In this document: piece after piece, positions 31,808-41,989 of the stretch
Position numbering within the stretch: position 1 is the stretch's first letter
Layout: every line of letters begins with the position of its first letter
Assembly (NCBI RefSeq): GCF_039534915.1
Contig: NZ_BAAAWE010000001.1
Coordinates: 5,022,001-5,086,000, forward strand
DNA from: Streptomyces roseofulvus
Lineage (GTDB): Bacteria > Actinomycetota > Actinomycetes > Streptomycetales > Streptomycetaceae
Direction of reading: 5' to 3'
Length of the DNA: 64,000 nt
Position numbers and translations under genes: made by a program
Notes under the pieces: generated by a model
Told to the model about the DNA's origin: nothing
Database searches by the model: none
The model's input: the letters and a program-made list of their open reading frames with translations, nothing else

Positions 31808-32503
31808 GTGCTGGGGGACGACGCGGAGCTGACGGCCGCGGTGCTCGCTGCGCAGAACGGGGACGAGGACGCCTTCCGGACTGTGTACCGCGCCGTGCAT
31901 CCCCGTCTGCTGGGCTACATGCGCACACTGGTCGGAGACGCCGACGCCGAGGACGTCACCTCGGAGTCCTGGCTCCAGATCGCCCGCGACCTCGACCGCT
32001 TCAGCGGTGACGCGGACCGCTTCCGCGGCTGGGCGGCCCGGATCGCCCGCAACCGCGCCCTCGACCACATCCGGATGCGCGGCCGCCGGCCCGCCTCCGG
32101 CGGCGACGAGACCGAACTGACCGACAAGCCCGCCGACTCCGACACCGCGGGCGAGGCCCTGGAGGCCCTGGCCACCGGTGACACCCTCGCCCTGATCGCC
32201 CGGCTCCCGCAGGACCAGGCCGAGGCCGTGGTCCTCCGCGTCGTCGTCGGCCTCGACGCCAAGAGCGCCGCGGAAGCCCTCGGCAAGCGCCCCGGCGCCG
32301 TCCGCACCGCCGCCCACCGCGGACTGAAGAAGCTCGCCGAACTCCTCGGCGTCGACGGCACGGCCGGCCCGGAACCGGACGAGGAGGCCGCCGACGGCGG
32401 CCAGGCGCTCGACGGCGTGCCACCCCAGCGCGGCCGTAACCCGGGGTTCATAGCCCCCGGCGGTGTGACGCATTGGCGTCCGCGTACGCAGAAGGACATG
32501 TGA
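31808..32503 (+). CDS. ECF-type RNA polymerase sigma factor
   Basis: 231 residues. Region 2 contains EDVTSESWLQIARDLDRFSG and FRGWAARIARNRALDHIR; region 4 contains LPQDQAEAVVLRVVVGLDAKSAAEALGKRPGAVRTAAHRGLKKL. A C-terminal extension of about 55 residues ends in THWRPRTQKDM. GTG 31808 starts just before region 2. The stop overlaps the next ATG by one base (TGATG), coupling it to a probable membrane anti-sigma protein. Confidence 0.9.
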   Translation: MLGDDAELTAAVLAAQNGDEDAFRTVYRAVHPRLLGYMRTLVGDADAEDVTSESWLQIARDLDRFSGDADRFRGWAARIARNRALDHIRMRGRRPASGGDETELTDKPADSDTAGEALEALATGDTLALIARLPQDQAEAVVLRVVVGLDAKSAAEALGKRPGAVRTAAHRGLKKLAELLGVDGTAGPEPDEEAADGGQALDGVPPQRGRNPGFIAPGGVTHWRPRTQKDM

Positions 32504-33654
32504 TGGCCGACGAGCGGTACCAGTGGCTCGACCCGGAGGCCGCGGAGCGGCTGCTCCGCGGCGAGCCCGTCGACCCCGTCGACCCGTCGGCCCGCACCCG
32601 GGCGGCGGCCCTCGCCGAGGCCCTCGACGCGGCCCGCGCCGCCACCGCACCCGCCCCCGGCGCCCCGCTCGCCGGGGAGGAGGCCGCCCTCGCGGCCTTC
32701 CGCACCGCCTCCGCCGCCCGCGCCTCCGCCGCCGCGTCCGCGTCCGCCGCCCCCGCCGACCTCGGACGGGTCCGGCTCGCGCCCGCCCCCGGCCCCGGCC
32801 GGCGGTGGGGCCGCTCCCTGCGGTACGGGCTGGCCGCCGCGCTCGCCGCCGTCACCGTCGGGGGCGTCGCCGTCGCCGCCGGGACCGGCGTCCTGCCGCT
32901 GGTCGACAAGGAACCGTCCCGTACGGTCACCGCAGCGGAGACCGCCACCCCGACCGACCCGGGCGAACCCACCTCCGGCGTCGAACGGCACGGCGACCCC
33001 TCCCGCGGCCCGGACCCCGGCCACCCCTCCGGCACGCCCTCGCCCGGCACGAGCCCCACCGCCGGGCCGCACGACGGCACCGGGAGCCCGGCGCCCGGCG
33101 CGACCCCCGGCGGCGAGGACCGCACCGACCGCGACCCCGCCGACCCCACCGCCACGGCCCGCGGCGGCGACGCCGGCGAGGTCGCGATCGCGGCCTGCCG
33201 CGACTACCGCTCCGGCCGCCTCGACGAGGCCGGCCGCCGCCGGCTCTCCACCGCCCTGCGCACCGGCGAGACCCTGCGGGTCTACTGCGACCGGCTCCTC
33301 GGCGGCCGCGCGGACGACTCCGCCTCCACCGGCGCCGCCGAGACCGGCGGTTCCACCGGTTCCGGCGGTTCCGGCGGCGACAAGGAGAAGGACGGCGACG
33401 CCAAGGACGAGGACGGGAACGCGCCGGACCTCTCCCACGGCACCGTCCCCACCCCCGGCGACACCAGCCGCAGGCGCGGCCAGGACCGCCCCGACCCGAA
33501 GGACCGCCCCAAGGCCAAGCCCAGGGCGAAGACCGGCACGCGGGCCGAGACGCAGGCCGGCGCCCGCGCCGAAACCCGGGTGGAGACCATGGCCGGGGCG
33601 CCCGCCGAGGCCCTCGCGCTCTGCCCGGCGGGAGCTCCCGAACCGGGGGTGTGA
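32503..33654 (+). CDS. Single-pass membrane protein coupled to the sigma factor
   Basis: 383 residues. A cytoplasmic part of about 105 residues (YQWLDPEAAERLLRGEP near the N-terminus) is followed by one helix (LAAALAAVTVGGVAVAAG) and a long outside region rich in Pro, Thr, Asp and Gly. A small conserved-looking segment, IAACRDYRSGRLDEAGRRRL, sits in the middle. No zinc anti-sigma motif is visible. One-base overlap with the sigma gene and AAGGA upstream indicate coupled expression. An anti-sigma role is inferred from topology and position only. Confidence 0.75.
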   Translation: MADERYQWLDPEAAERLLRGEPVDPVDPSARTRAAALAEALDAARAATAPAPGAPLAGEEAALAAFRTASAARASAAASASAAPADLGRVRLAPAPGPGRRWGRSLRYGLAAALAAVTVGGVAVAAGTGVLPLVDKEPSRTVTAAETATPTDPGEPTSGVERHGDPSRGPDPGHPSGTPSPGTSPTAGPHDGTGSPAPGATPGGEDRTDRDPADPTATARGGDAGEVAIAACRDYRSGRLDEAGRRRLSTALRTGETLRVYCDRLLGGRADDSASTGAAETGGSTGSGGSGGDKEKDGDAKDEDGNAPDLSHGTVPTPGDTSRRRGQDRPDPKDRPKAKPRAKTGTRAETQAGARAETRVETMAGAPAEALALCPAGAPEPGV

Positions 33655-33751
33655 CACTTTCGGGCCCGTCGGCGCAGTACTGAGTGAGCCGACTGGTCAT
33701 CGGCCGCGCAGAGAGCCGGGGTTCCCCCCGTACCTACGGCTCCGCGCACCC

Positions 33752-33790
33752 GGCGCGGGTGGGACACGTTCCCCCGGTCCCACCCGCGCC
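33752..33790. terminator. Terminator between the sigma-partner and L,D-transpeptidase genes
   Basis: A perfect 14-bp stem (33752-33765 with 33777-33790), 11-nt loop, followed by CCTTCTTCCC on the plus strand. It lies between convergent gene ends at 33654 and 33811. Confidence 0.8.
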
Positions 33791-33810
33791 CCTTCTTCCC
33801 TCCCCGTCCG

Positions 33811-34671
33811 CTACCAGTGGACGACGACCTTGTCGCCCACCTTCACCTGGTCGAAGAGGGCCGCGATCTTCGCCCGGTCCCGGACGTTCACGCAGCCGTG
33901 CGAGGCCCCGTTGTAGCCGCGCGCCGCGAAGTCCGCCGAGTAGTGCACCGCCTGGCCGCCGCTGAAGAACATCGCGTACGGCATCGGCGTGTGGTAGATC
34001 GTCGACGTCCAGTCCTTGGCCTTCCAGCCCACCGCGAAGACGCCCTCACGCGTCGGCGTGTTCTCCGAACCGAAGCGCACGTCCATCGACGAGACCACCC
34101 GGCCGTCGATCATCCACGCCAGCGTCCGGCTCTCCTTGCTGATGCAGAGCACCCGGCCGGTCATGCAGCGCGCGTCCGGCGCGTCCAGCTTGTTGGTGGT
34201 GGACGGCTTCAGCTCGTCCGCCGTCGGCTTCTTCGTCATGCCGAGCAGCCGCTGCCACGTCGTCTCGTCCACCGACCCCGTCGCGGGCAGCCCCCGCTTC
34301 CGCTGGAAGCCCGAGACCGCCTTCGCCGTGATCGACCCGTAGAAACCCGTCGGCGCCCGGTCGAAGTAGTCCAGCTGGCGCAGCCGTGCCTGGAGCTCCC
34401 GCACCTGCTCGCTCTCGTCGCCGTCCTTCATCAGCACCTTCGCCGAGGGCTCCGGAGCGGGCGAGGAGGTGGCGGGCGCCGACGTGGGAGGCGCGGACGT
34501 CGGGGCGGGCGAGGACGGCTTCCCGTCACCGGACGTGGCCGTCGGCACGGTCGTCGGCGCCGTCGACGCCCCGCCCCCGCCGCCGGCCGCCTGGGCCGTA
34601 CAGCCGGTGACGGCGAGCGCGACGGCGGCCGTCGCGAGAACGGCTCTGCGTATGGCGGAAGAACGCTTCAT
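33811..34671 (-). CDS. L,D-transpeptidase lipoprotein with peptidoglycan-binding domain
   Basis: 286 residues. Lipobox LAVTGC near residue 24, then a Ser/Thr/Pro linker, a peptidoglycan-binding domain (VRELQARLRQLDYF, TAKAVSGFQRKRGLPATG) and a YkuD catalytic domain with the Cys in ASHGCVNVRD and a His in VHYSADF. It forms 3-3 cross-links between peptidoglycan stems or attaches proteins to them, at the outer face of the membrane. ATG 34671 has a GGGGGG purine run upstream. Divergent from the mutase gene. Confidence 0.92.
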   Translation of the reverse strand: MKRSSAIRRAVLATAAVALAVTGCTAQAAGGGGGASTAPTTVPTATSGDGKPSSPAPTSAPPTSAPATSSPAPEPSAKVLMKDGDESEQVRELQARLRQLDYFDRAPTGFYGSITAKAVSGFQRKRGLPATGSVDETTWQRLLGMTKKPTADELKPSTTNKLDAPDARCMTGRVLCISKESRTLAWMIDGRVVSSMDVRFGSENTPTREGVFAVGWKAKDWTSTIYHTPMPYAMFFSGGQAVHYSADFAARGYNGASHGCVNVRDRAKIAALFDQVKVGDKVVVHW

Positions 34672-34876
34672 GGTTGCCCCCCGGGAGATGAACTGTGTCC
34701 ATAGGGATGCTTCCCGCGCCCCCGTGGTTGCGCACCTGTGCGAGCAAGCGCTCATGCTGTGAGCAAGGTCCCAGCGTGCTGCTCTCCACCGGGCCGCACG
34801 CCCACGGCTACAGTCCGTCGCGAGGGTCGGTACCGCCGAGTATGAGCGGCAGCAGGTCAATCGGGAGGCACAAGCA

Positions 34877-36457
<1,581 letters not shown>

Positions 36458-36477
36458 TCGTCCGCCCGCCGAAACCC

Positions 36478-36515
36478 GAAGCGGAGTGTCGTACCGGTGT
36501 GCGACACTCCGCTTC
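36478..36515. terminator. 14-bp perfect hairpin abutting the LysE start codon
   Basis: Arms 36478-36491 and 36502-36515 pair perfectly around a 10-nt loop. It starts 20 nt after the mutase stop and ends on the base before ATG 36516, so it can act as the mutase terminator and also as an operator or translation-blocking hairpin for the exporter. Confidence 0.75.
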
Positions 36516-37172
36516 ATGCTGGGTGTCACCGATCTGCCGACCTACCTCGCCGGGCTCGTCCTCATCATCCTCCTGCCGGGGCCGAACTCGCTGTACGTGC
36601 TGTCCGTCGCCGCCCGCAAGGGCACCCGGACCGGATACAAGGCCGCCGCCGGCGTCTTCACCGGCGACACGATCCTGATGACCCTGGCCGCCCTCGGCGC
36701 CGCCTCGCTGCTCCAGACCACCCCGCTCCTCTTCATGGTCGTGAAGTACGCGGGCGCGGGCTACCTCGCCTGGATGGCGTACGGCATGCTGCGCGCCGCC
36801 CTCGCCATGTGGCGCACCCGGCACGAGGCCGTCGCCGAGACCGCCGACGCGCCGGACGCGGGACCGTCCGAGCACCCCTACCGCCGGGCGCTGATCATCA
36901 GCCTCTTCAACCCGAAGGCGATCCTCTTCCTGATCTCCTTCTTCGTGCAGTTCGTGGACCCCTCCTACGCGTACCCGGCGCTCTCCTTCCTGGTCCTCGG
37001 CACCCTGCTCCAGCTCGGCAGCTTCCTCTACCTCACGACCCTCATCTTCGGCGGCACCCGCCTCGCCGCCGCCTTCCGCCGCCGTAGGCGCCTCTCCGCC
37101 GGCGCCACCTCCGCCGCCGGCGCCCTCTTCCTCGGCTTCGCGGTGAAACTGTCGCTCAGCAGCGCCGCTTGA
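36516..37172 (+). CDS. LysE/RhtB-family amino-acid exporter
   Basis: 218 residues with six predicted helices. The N-terminal LPGPNSLYVLSVAARKG is the LysE family signature (PGP motif), and SLFNPKAILFLISFFVQFV is the second conserved block. Such exporters release excess amino acids or homoserine-type compounds; this one resembles LeuE/RhtB. The start codon follows directly on a perfect hairpin, leaving no room for a Shine-Dalgarno; a GACACT box 7 nt upstream may give a leaderless mRNA. Confidence 0.88.
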   Translation: MLGVTDLPTYLAGLVLIILLPGPNSLYVLSVAARKGTRTGYKAAAGVFTGDTILMTLAALGAASLLQTTPLLFMVVKYAGAGYLAWMAYGMLRAALAMWRTRHEAVAETADAPDAGPSEHPYRRALIISLFNPKAILFLISFFVQFVDPSYAYPALSFLVLGTLLQLGSFLYLTTLIFGGTRLAAAFRRRRRLSAGATSAAGALFLGFAVKLSLSSAA

Positions 37173-37173
37173 C

Positions 37174-37190
37174 CCTCACACCGTGTGAGG
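37174..37190. promoter_or_regulatory. Palindrome between LysE and MerR genes
   Basis: CCTCACA and TGTGAGG flank a 3-nt centre, 20 nt before ATG 37210. It could be the dyad recognised by the MerR protein or a short terminator of the exporter gene. Confidence 0.45.
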
Positions 37191-37209
37191 CCGTTCCGTA
37201 GGGGTCGTC

Positions 37210-38031
37210 ATGTTGACCATCGGAGACTTCGCCCGGCACGGGCGGGTGTCGGTCCGGATGCTGCGCCACTACGACGCCATCGGACTGCTGCGCCCGGCCC
37301 ATGTCGACCCGCGCAGCGGGTACCGCTTCTACTCGGCGGACCAGCTCGCGCGGCTCAACCGCGTCATCGCGCTCAAGGACCTCGGCTTCACCCTGGAACA
37401 GGTGGGGGCCATCCTCGGGGACGAGATCGGCGTGGAGGAGCTGCGCGGGATGCTGCGGTTGCGCCAGGCCGAGCTGGTGGCGGCGCTGGAGGCGGCGCGG
37501 GCCCGGCTCGCCCAGGTCGGTGCGCGGCTCCGAGCCATCGAGAGCGAGGGACGCATGTCCACACAGGACGTCGTCGTCAAGAAGATCCCCGCCGTGCGGA
37601 TCGCCGAGCTGAGCGCGGTCGCCGCGAGCTTCGGGCCGGAGGACATCACGCCCGTCATCGGGCCGCTGTACGAGGAGCTGTGCGGCCGGCTGGAGGCCGC
37701 GGGGGTGACCGGTTTCGGGCCGGGGCTCGCGTACTACGAGGACGCGGGCCGGGGGGACGGGTCGGTGCTGGTGCACGCGGGGATGACCGTGCCCGAGGGG
37801 ACCGCGGTCGAGGGCGTGCTCGTGCACGTGCTGCCGGGGATCGAGGAGGCGGCGACCATCGTGCACCGGGGCTCGATGGACGACATCATGCCGACCGCGC
37901 AGAACCTGGCCCGGTGGATCGAGACGAACGGGTACGAGGCGAGGCACTACGCCCGTGAGCTCTATCTGGAGTGCCCGGAGGACCGGGCCGGGTGGGTGAC
38001 CGAGCTCCAGGAGCCGATCAGCCGCCCGTGA
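37210..38031 (+). CDS. MerR-family regulator with GyrI-like ligand domain
   Basis: 273 residues. The N-terminal MerR DNA-binding domain reads LTIGDFARHGRVSVRMLRHYDAIGLL, then RSGYRFYSADQLARLNRVIALKDLGFTLEQV, and a coiled-coil dimer helix follows to residue about 115. The C-terminal 150 residues (VVKKIPAVRIAELSAVAA...YEELCGRLEAAG) match the GyrI/BmrR-like effector-binding fold that senses hydrophobic drugs. It may regulate its own promoter through the nearby palindrome. Followed by a perfect terminator. Confidence 0.9.
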   Translation: MLTIGDFARHGRVSVRMLRHYDAIGLLRPAHVDPRSGYRFYSADQLARLNRVIALKDLGFTLEQVGAILGDEIGVEELRGMLRLRQAELVAALEAARARLAQVGARLRAIESEGRMSTQDVVVKKIPAVRIAELSAVAASFGPEDITPVIGPLYEELCGRLEAAGVTGFGPGLAYYEDAGRGDGSVLVHAGMTVPEGTAVEGVLVHVLPGIEEAATIVHRGSMDDIMPTAQNLARWIETNGYEARHYARELYLECPEDRAGWVTELQEPISRP

Positions 38032-38037
38032 CCGCGA

Positions 38038-38069
38038 GGGCCCGGGACCTCCGCACAGGTCCCGGGCCC
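38038..38069. terminator. Bidirectional terminator after the MerR gene
   Basis: A perfect 13-bp stem (38038-38050 with 38057-38069) and a 6-nt loop between convergent gene ends at 38031 and 38091. Confidence 0.85.
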
Positions 38070-38090
38070 CGTCTCGGGGGGACGCGGGGG

Positions 38091-39416
38091 CTACTTCAGC
38101 AGCGCCTTGCGCAGCCGCAGCGCCCGGCGGGCCAGGCGGCGGACCCTCGGGTGGCGGGGGACCGGCAGGCCGCCCGGCAGGTCGAGGACGGTGAGCCGGC
38201 GGCGGGTGAAGTGGTGCCGGGTGCGCTCGGCGTACGGCCCGGAGAGGTGGCGTACGGCCGCCTCCCGCAGGTCGGCCCTTATGTTCGGCTGCATCGCGAA
38301 GCCGACCGCGGCGACCAGGTCGTCGAGGCGGGCGGCGTCCGTCACCGGCTCCTCGTCCTCCGGGCCGGGGACCAGCGGCGGGAGGACCGCGTCGACGACC
38401 GTCAGCGGGATCCGGTTGCTGTTCTGGAACGGGGTGAGCCGCTGGAGCAGCTCCCGGGTGCCGACCCGGGCGACCGGCAGGCCGTAGAAGGTGCGGGCGG
38501 TCATCAGCGCCGTCGAGAAGCAGCCGACGACCAGCGCCGGCCGCAGCTCCCGGTAGAGCACCTCGGCGAGCACCGGGCGGGTCTCCACGGTGAGTTCGGC
38601 GCCGAGCCGGGCCGCCTCCTCGGCCAGCGCGGCCGTCCAGGAGTCGGGGGCGGTGGGGTGCGGCTTGAAGACGAGCCGGCGGTGGCCGCGGGCGACCGCG
38701 CCGCGCACCATGCTCAGGTGCAGCTCCTCCTCCTCGGCGGTCGTCATCAGGTGGAGCGCGGCCAGGTACTGGCCGAGGAGCAGCGCGGGGCCCTCGCCGG
38801 CGCCGGCCGGGGCGTCGGTGCCGGCCAGTTCCGCGACGGCCTTGGTGAACGCCTCCACCGGGACGGTCTCCGGCACCGCGCCGAACTCGCCGAGCAGCAG
38901 CGGCCGCAGGCCGGGCACCAGGTCGAGGTGGAGGAGGCGGGCGGCACGGCCGCCGATCAGCGGGTCGATCTTGTTGCGGGTCGGCCCGTAGCTCATCAGG
39001 CCGTCCGCGTAGACGGTGATGGCCGCCTCCGGGAGGAGGGTGGCGACGGCGAGGGCGGGGGTGACCTGGATGGACTCCAGGACCAGTTCGATCCGGTCGT
39101 CGCCGAGTCCCCACAGCTTGTGGAGGTGGCGCTGGAGCATCGGCACGTCCTGGCCGCGCGGGGTCCAGCCGCCGGGGTGGAGCGGGGAGATCGTCTCGTT
39201 CCAGGAGACCACCTCGTCGAAGCGGTCGCGGATCCGGTCGAAGCCCTCGGACGCGTCGAAGGCCGGGGTGGTCTCGGGGACGGGCGCGTTGTGGGTGACG
39301 AGGAGGATCCGCCGGGCGGCGGTGCCGAAGCAGCCGCTGTCTATGGCGGCGGCCAGGGTGACCGCGCCGTAGAGGGTGGACGCGGCGAAGATCTGGGTCG
39401 TACGGCGCTCGCTCAC
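38091..39416 (-). CDS. Polysialyltransferase-like glycosyltransferase
   Basis: 441 residues with the layout of the alpha-2,8-polysialyltransferase family (PF07388 type): N-terminal TTQIFAASTLYGAVTLAAAID, a central VYADGLMSYGPTR block, HLVFKPHPTAPDSW-like KPHP motif (residues around 255) and VVGCFSTALMTARTFYGLP. These enzymes transfer CMP-activated nonulosonic acids. GTG 39416 overlaps the GT2 stop in a GTGA arrangement. With neuA/neuB-like genes in the divergent unit, it probably polymerises a Kdn- or sialic-type surface polymer. The C-terminus is very basic (RRLARRALRLRKALLK), as if membrane-associated. Confidence 0.85.
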   Translation of the reverse strand: MSERRTTQIFAASTLYGAVTLAAAIDSGCFGTAARRILLVTHNAPVPETTPAFDASEGFDRIRDRFDEVVSWNETISPLHPGGWTPRGQDVPMLQRHLHKLWGLGDDRIELVLESIQVTPALAVATLLPEAAITVYADGLMSYGPTRNKIDPLIGGRAARLLHLDLVPGLRPLLLGEFGAVPETVPVEAFTKAVAELAGTDAPAGAGEGPALLLGQYLAALHLMTTAEEEELHLSMVRGAVARGHRRLVFKPHPTAPDSWTAALAEEAARLGAELTVETRPVLAEVLYRELRPALVVGCFSTALMTARTFYGLPVARVGTRELLQRLTPFQNSNRIPLTVVDAVLPPLVPGPEDEEPVTDAARLDDLVAAVGFAMQPNIRADLREAAVRHLSGPYAERTRHHFTRRRLTVLDLPGGLPVPRHPRVRRLARRALRLRKALLK

Positions 39417-40444
39417 GCGGCCACCTCCGAGGGGGTCGTGCCGGCGGCCGGGCCGCGGCCGCCCGGCGGGGCCGGCGGCGGGGGCGCGGGGCGCCGGCGG
39501 CGCAGCTTGCGCAGGACCGCGGCCCGGTCGCCGCCCATCGCGGTCAGCGCCTGGTCGAGGACGTCCTGCGGCATCCGGCGCAGCGCGCCGGCGCTCATCG
39601 CCTTCAGCTGCCGGGCCACGTCGGGTTCGAACTTCTCGATGGATCCGATGTGATGGGCGATCACCGCGCAATAGGTGCGGACGGCTTTCGGGAGAAAGCG
39701 GTCGGCTTCCCGGTCCTTCGCGGTCTCCTCGATGACGAGGTCGAATGCGCGGATGAAATCCAATTGCCGGACGTCGCCGATCTGGGTGAGCGAGGTCGCC
39801 ACTCCGCGCCGGTAGAAGACGCCGAGTTCGCCGATGGCGGCGAAGGATTCCGCCTCGCGGTGCAGCCGCCAGATCCACGGCCGGTCCTCGGCGGTGCGCA
39901 GGCCGTGCGGGAAGTGCAGCAGGCCGCGGTCGAGGAGCCGGCGGTGGTAGATGCCGGCCCAGGCGAAGGGGTAGTCGACGGAGGTGGTGCGGTGGGCGGG
40001 GAGGATCGCCTCGCGCGGGTCGAGGACCTCGGCGCGGCGCGGGACGGGCACCCGGCGGACGGAGCGGGCGCGGCCGGTGACCGAGGTGTGGTCGGTGCGC
40101 AGGAAGTCGCAGCCGAGGTCCTCGGCGGCCGCGACCAGCCGGCCGTAGTAGCCGGGGGAGAGCCAGTCGTCGCCGTCGAGGAAGGCGACGTACTCGCCGC
40201 GGGCGGCGTCGAGGCCGGTGTTGCGGGCGGTCGCCAGGCCCTCGTTGCGCTCGTGCCGGATCAGGCGGGCGCCGGGCAGTTCGCGTACGGCCCGTTCGAG
40301 GATCTCCGGGGTGTCGTCGGACGAGCAGTCGTCGACGAGGAGGAACTCGAAGTCGTCGCGGGCGTTGGCGCGCAGACTGGCGAGGGTGTCGGGGGCGTAT
40401 GTCTGCACGTTGAAGAACGGCACGACGACGGAGAGCTTGACCAC
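39413..40444 (-). CDS. Family 2 glycosyltransferase
   Basis: 343 residues. A GT-A domain with LSVVVPFFNVQTYAPDTLASL, LLVDDCSSDDTPEIL, NEGLATARNTGLDAARGEYVAFLDGDDWLSP (the DxD metal site) and a C-terminal helical part ending in a Pro-rich tail. It transfers a sugar from a nucleotide donor in the cytoplasm. GTG 40444 has TAGCGT 7 nt upstream (leaderless). First gene of a two-gene unit coupled to the polysialyltransferase-like gene, divergent from the nonulosonate genes. Confidence 0.9.
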   Translation of the reverse strand: MVKLSVVVPFFNVQTYAPDTLASLRANARDDFEFLLVDDCSSDDTPEILERAVRELPGARLIRHERNEGLATARNTGLDAARGEYVAFLDGDDWLSPGYYGRLVAAAEDLGCDFLRTDHTSVTGRARSVRRVPVPRRAEVLDPREAILPAHRTTSVDYPFAWAGIYHRRLLDRGLLHFPHGLRTAEDRPWIWRLHREAESFAAIGELGVFYRRGVATSLTQIGDVRQLDFIRAFDLVIEETAKDREADRFLPKAVRTYCAVIAHHIGSIEKFEPDVARQLKAMSAGALRRMPQDVLDQALTAMGGDRAAVLRKLRRRRPAPPPPAPPGGRGPAAGTTPSEVAA

Positions 40445-40663
40445 GCGGCCGACGCTAGGCGGCCGCCCGGCCGCCCCGCCGACCGTCCGGGGGATTTTCG
40501 GTGAACACGAAGCGGCGGGCTGATTAACCGCCTTTACCCGAGGGGATTTCGGGCCGTCCAACTGCTGAATCCCGGGCCGCTTCAGATCACGGAGAGGTGC
40601 TGTTCACCGTTTGTTGCGGCCCAGTTGGGCCGTTGACCGGAATGGACTTCTAGCGTCCTCGAC

Positions 40664-41989
40664 GTGCCAGCAAGTTCCAGTGAAGCGGTACGGGTCGCCG
40701 TACTCGCGGATTCCGACACCCGGTGGAAATGGGGTGCGCTCACCGCGCGCCGCATCACCCCGGCGGACGCCTCGGGTTCCGAGCGCGAGCCCGCCGGCCC
40801 CGGAGACGAGCCGACCGGTTTCGTCCTCCGCGGCCGGGCCACCCCCACCGCCCGCCAGCTCGCCGAGACGGGCGCCTCCACGGCCGCCCCGCGCGAGGTG
40901 ACCGGCGCGGAGTTCCTGCGCGAGGTGCGGGACGCGGAGTCGCGCGGCGAGGGGTACGACGTCGTCGTCCTCGCGCTGGTCGGCGGCACCGTCCGGGCCG
41001 TCCTCCAGGGCCTCGCCGACCTCGGTCTCGACCGTCGGCCGGTGATCGTCACGGGCTACGTCGGCGTGGTCTACGAGAAGCTGGCCGACGGACTGCTGCT
41101 GCGCCACGGCGCCGACGTCGTCCTCGCCAACTCCCGCCACGACGCGGACCGGTTCCGCGCGGTGTACGAAGGGGTCGGCGCGGGCGCCGAGTCGGTCGTC
41201 GAGGCGGCGCTGCCGTTCCTCGGCGGTGCCCCGCACCGTCCCGGAGCGGGCCGCGACACCCTGGTGTTCGCCGCCCAGCCGTCCGTACCGGTCACCCGGG
41301 CCGAGCGGGCGTACGTCCTGGAGCGCCTGGTCCGGCACGCCCGGCTGCACCCGCAGCGCGAGGTCCTCCTCAAGCTCCGCTCCAAGCCCGGCGAGCACAC
41401 CACGCACCTGGAGGAGCACCCGTACCAGCGGCTGGTGCGCGACCTCGACCCGCCCGCCAACTTCCGCCTGGTGTACGGGCACATGGGCGAGGTGCTGGAC
41501 CGCACCGACCTGCTGGTCACCGTCTCCTCCACGGCCGCCCTGGAGGCCCTGCACCGCCGGATCCCCACCGCGATCCTCACCGACTGCGGGGTCCGCGAGG
41601 TCAACGGCAACCACCACTTCATCGGCTCCGGCCTCCTCACCTCCTTCGACCGGCTCGACCGGGGCGAGGTGCCCGAGCCCGACGAGGAGTGGCTGTCCCG
41701 GCAGGGCGTCGCCTCCGACGGCGGCTACGACTCCGCCTTCGACGCCGCCCGGCAGCGGGTCGCGCGGCTGCTCGCGCTGCCCGAACTGCCCCCGATCAGC
41801 CCCTACTACACCGCGGAGACGGCCCCCGGCTACCTGCCGGGGATCCTCGCCCGCCACCGCCTGGACGTCACCGCGCCCCCGGTCCGCGACAGCGGGCTGC
41901 GCCGGATCGTCCGCGAGGCGGCGCGCGGCGCCTACCGCCACGGCGTCCAGCGCGTGGCCCCCGTCGTCCGACGCCTGGGAGAACTGTGA
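40664..41989 (+). CDS. DUF6716 putative glycosyltransferase
   Basis: 441 residues. It has GT-B-like features: an N-terminal strand (VRVAVLADSDTRWKWGALTARRI), a central HMGEVLDRTDLLVTVSSTAALEALHRRIPTAIL block like nucleotide-sugar sites, and a C-terminal SPYYTAETAPGYLPG. The family is annotated as DUF6716 putative glycosyltransferase and accompanies neuA/neuB in Streptomyces. GTG 40664 has TAGCGT 7 nt upstream (leaderless). It is coupled to the next gene by TGATG. Confidence 0.85.
   Translation: MPASSSEAVRVAVLADSDTRWKWGALTARRITPADASGSEREPAGPGDEPTGFVLRGRATPTARQLAETGASTAAPREVTGAEFLREVRDAESRGEGYDVVVLALVGGTVRAVLQGLADLGLDRRPVIVTGYVGVVYEKLADGLLLRHGADVVLANSRHDADRFRAVYEGVGAGAESVVEAALPFLGGAPHRPGAGRDTLVFAAQPSVPVTRAERAYVLERLVRHARLHPQREVLLKLRSKPGEHTTHLEEHPYQRLVRDLDPPANFRLVYGHMGEVLDRTDLLVTVSSTAALEALHRRIPTAILTDCGVREVNGNHHFIGSGLLTSFDRLDRGEVPEPDEEWLSRQGVASDGGYDSAFDAARQRVARLLALPELPPISPYYTAETAPGYLPGILARHRLDVTAPPVRDSGLRRIVREAARGAYRHGVQRVAPVVRRLGEL

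Noticed and set aside
33000..33650. Tandem or CRISPR-like repeats in the sigma-partner gene
   Set aside because: The repetitive look comes from Pro/Thr/Asp/Gly codons in a low-complexity outer domain; there are no regularly spaced repeats with unique spacers. No CRISPR array was found.
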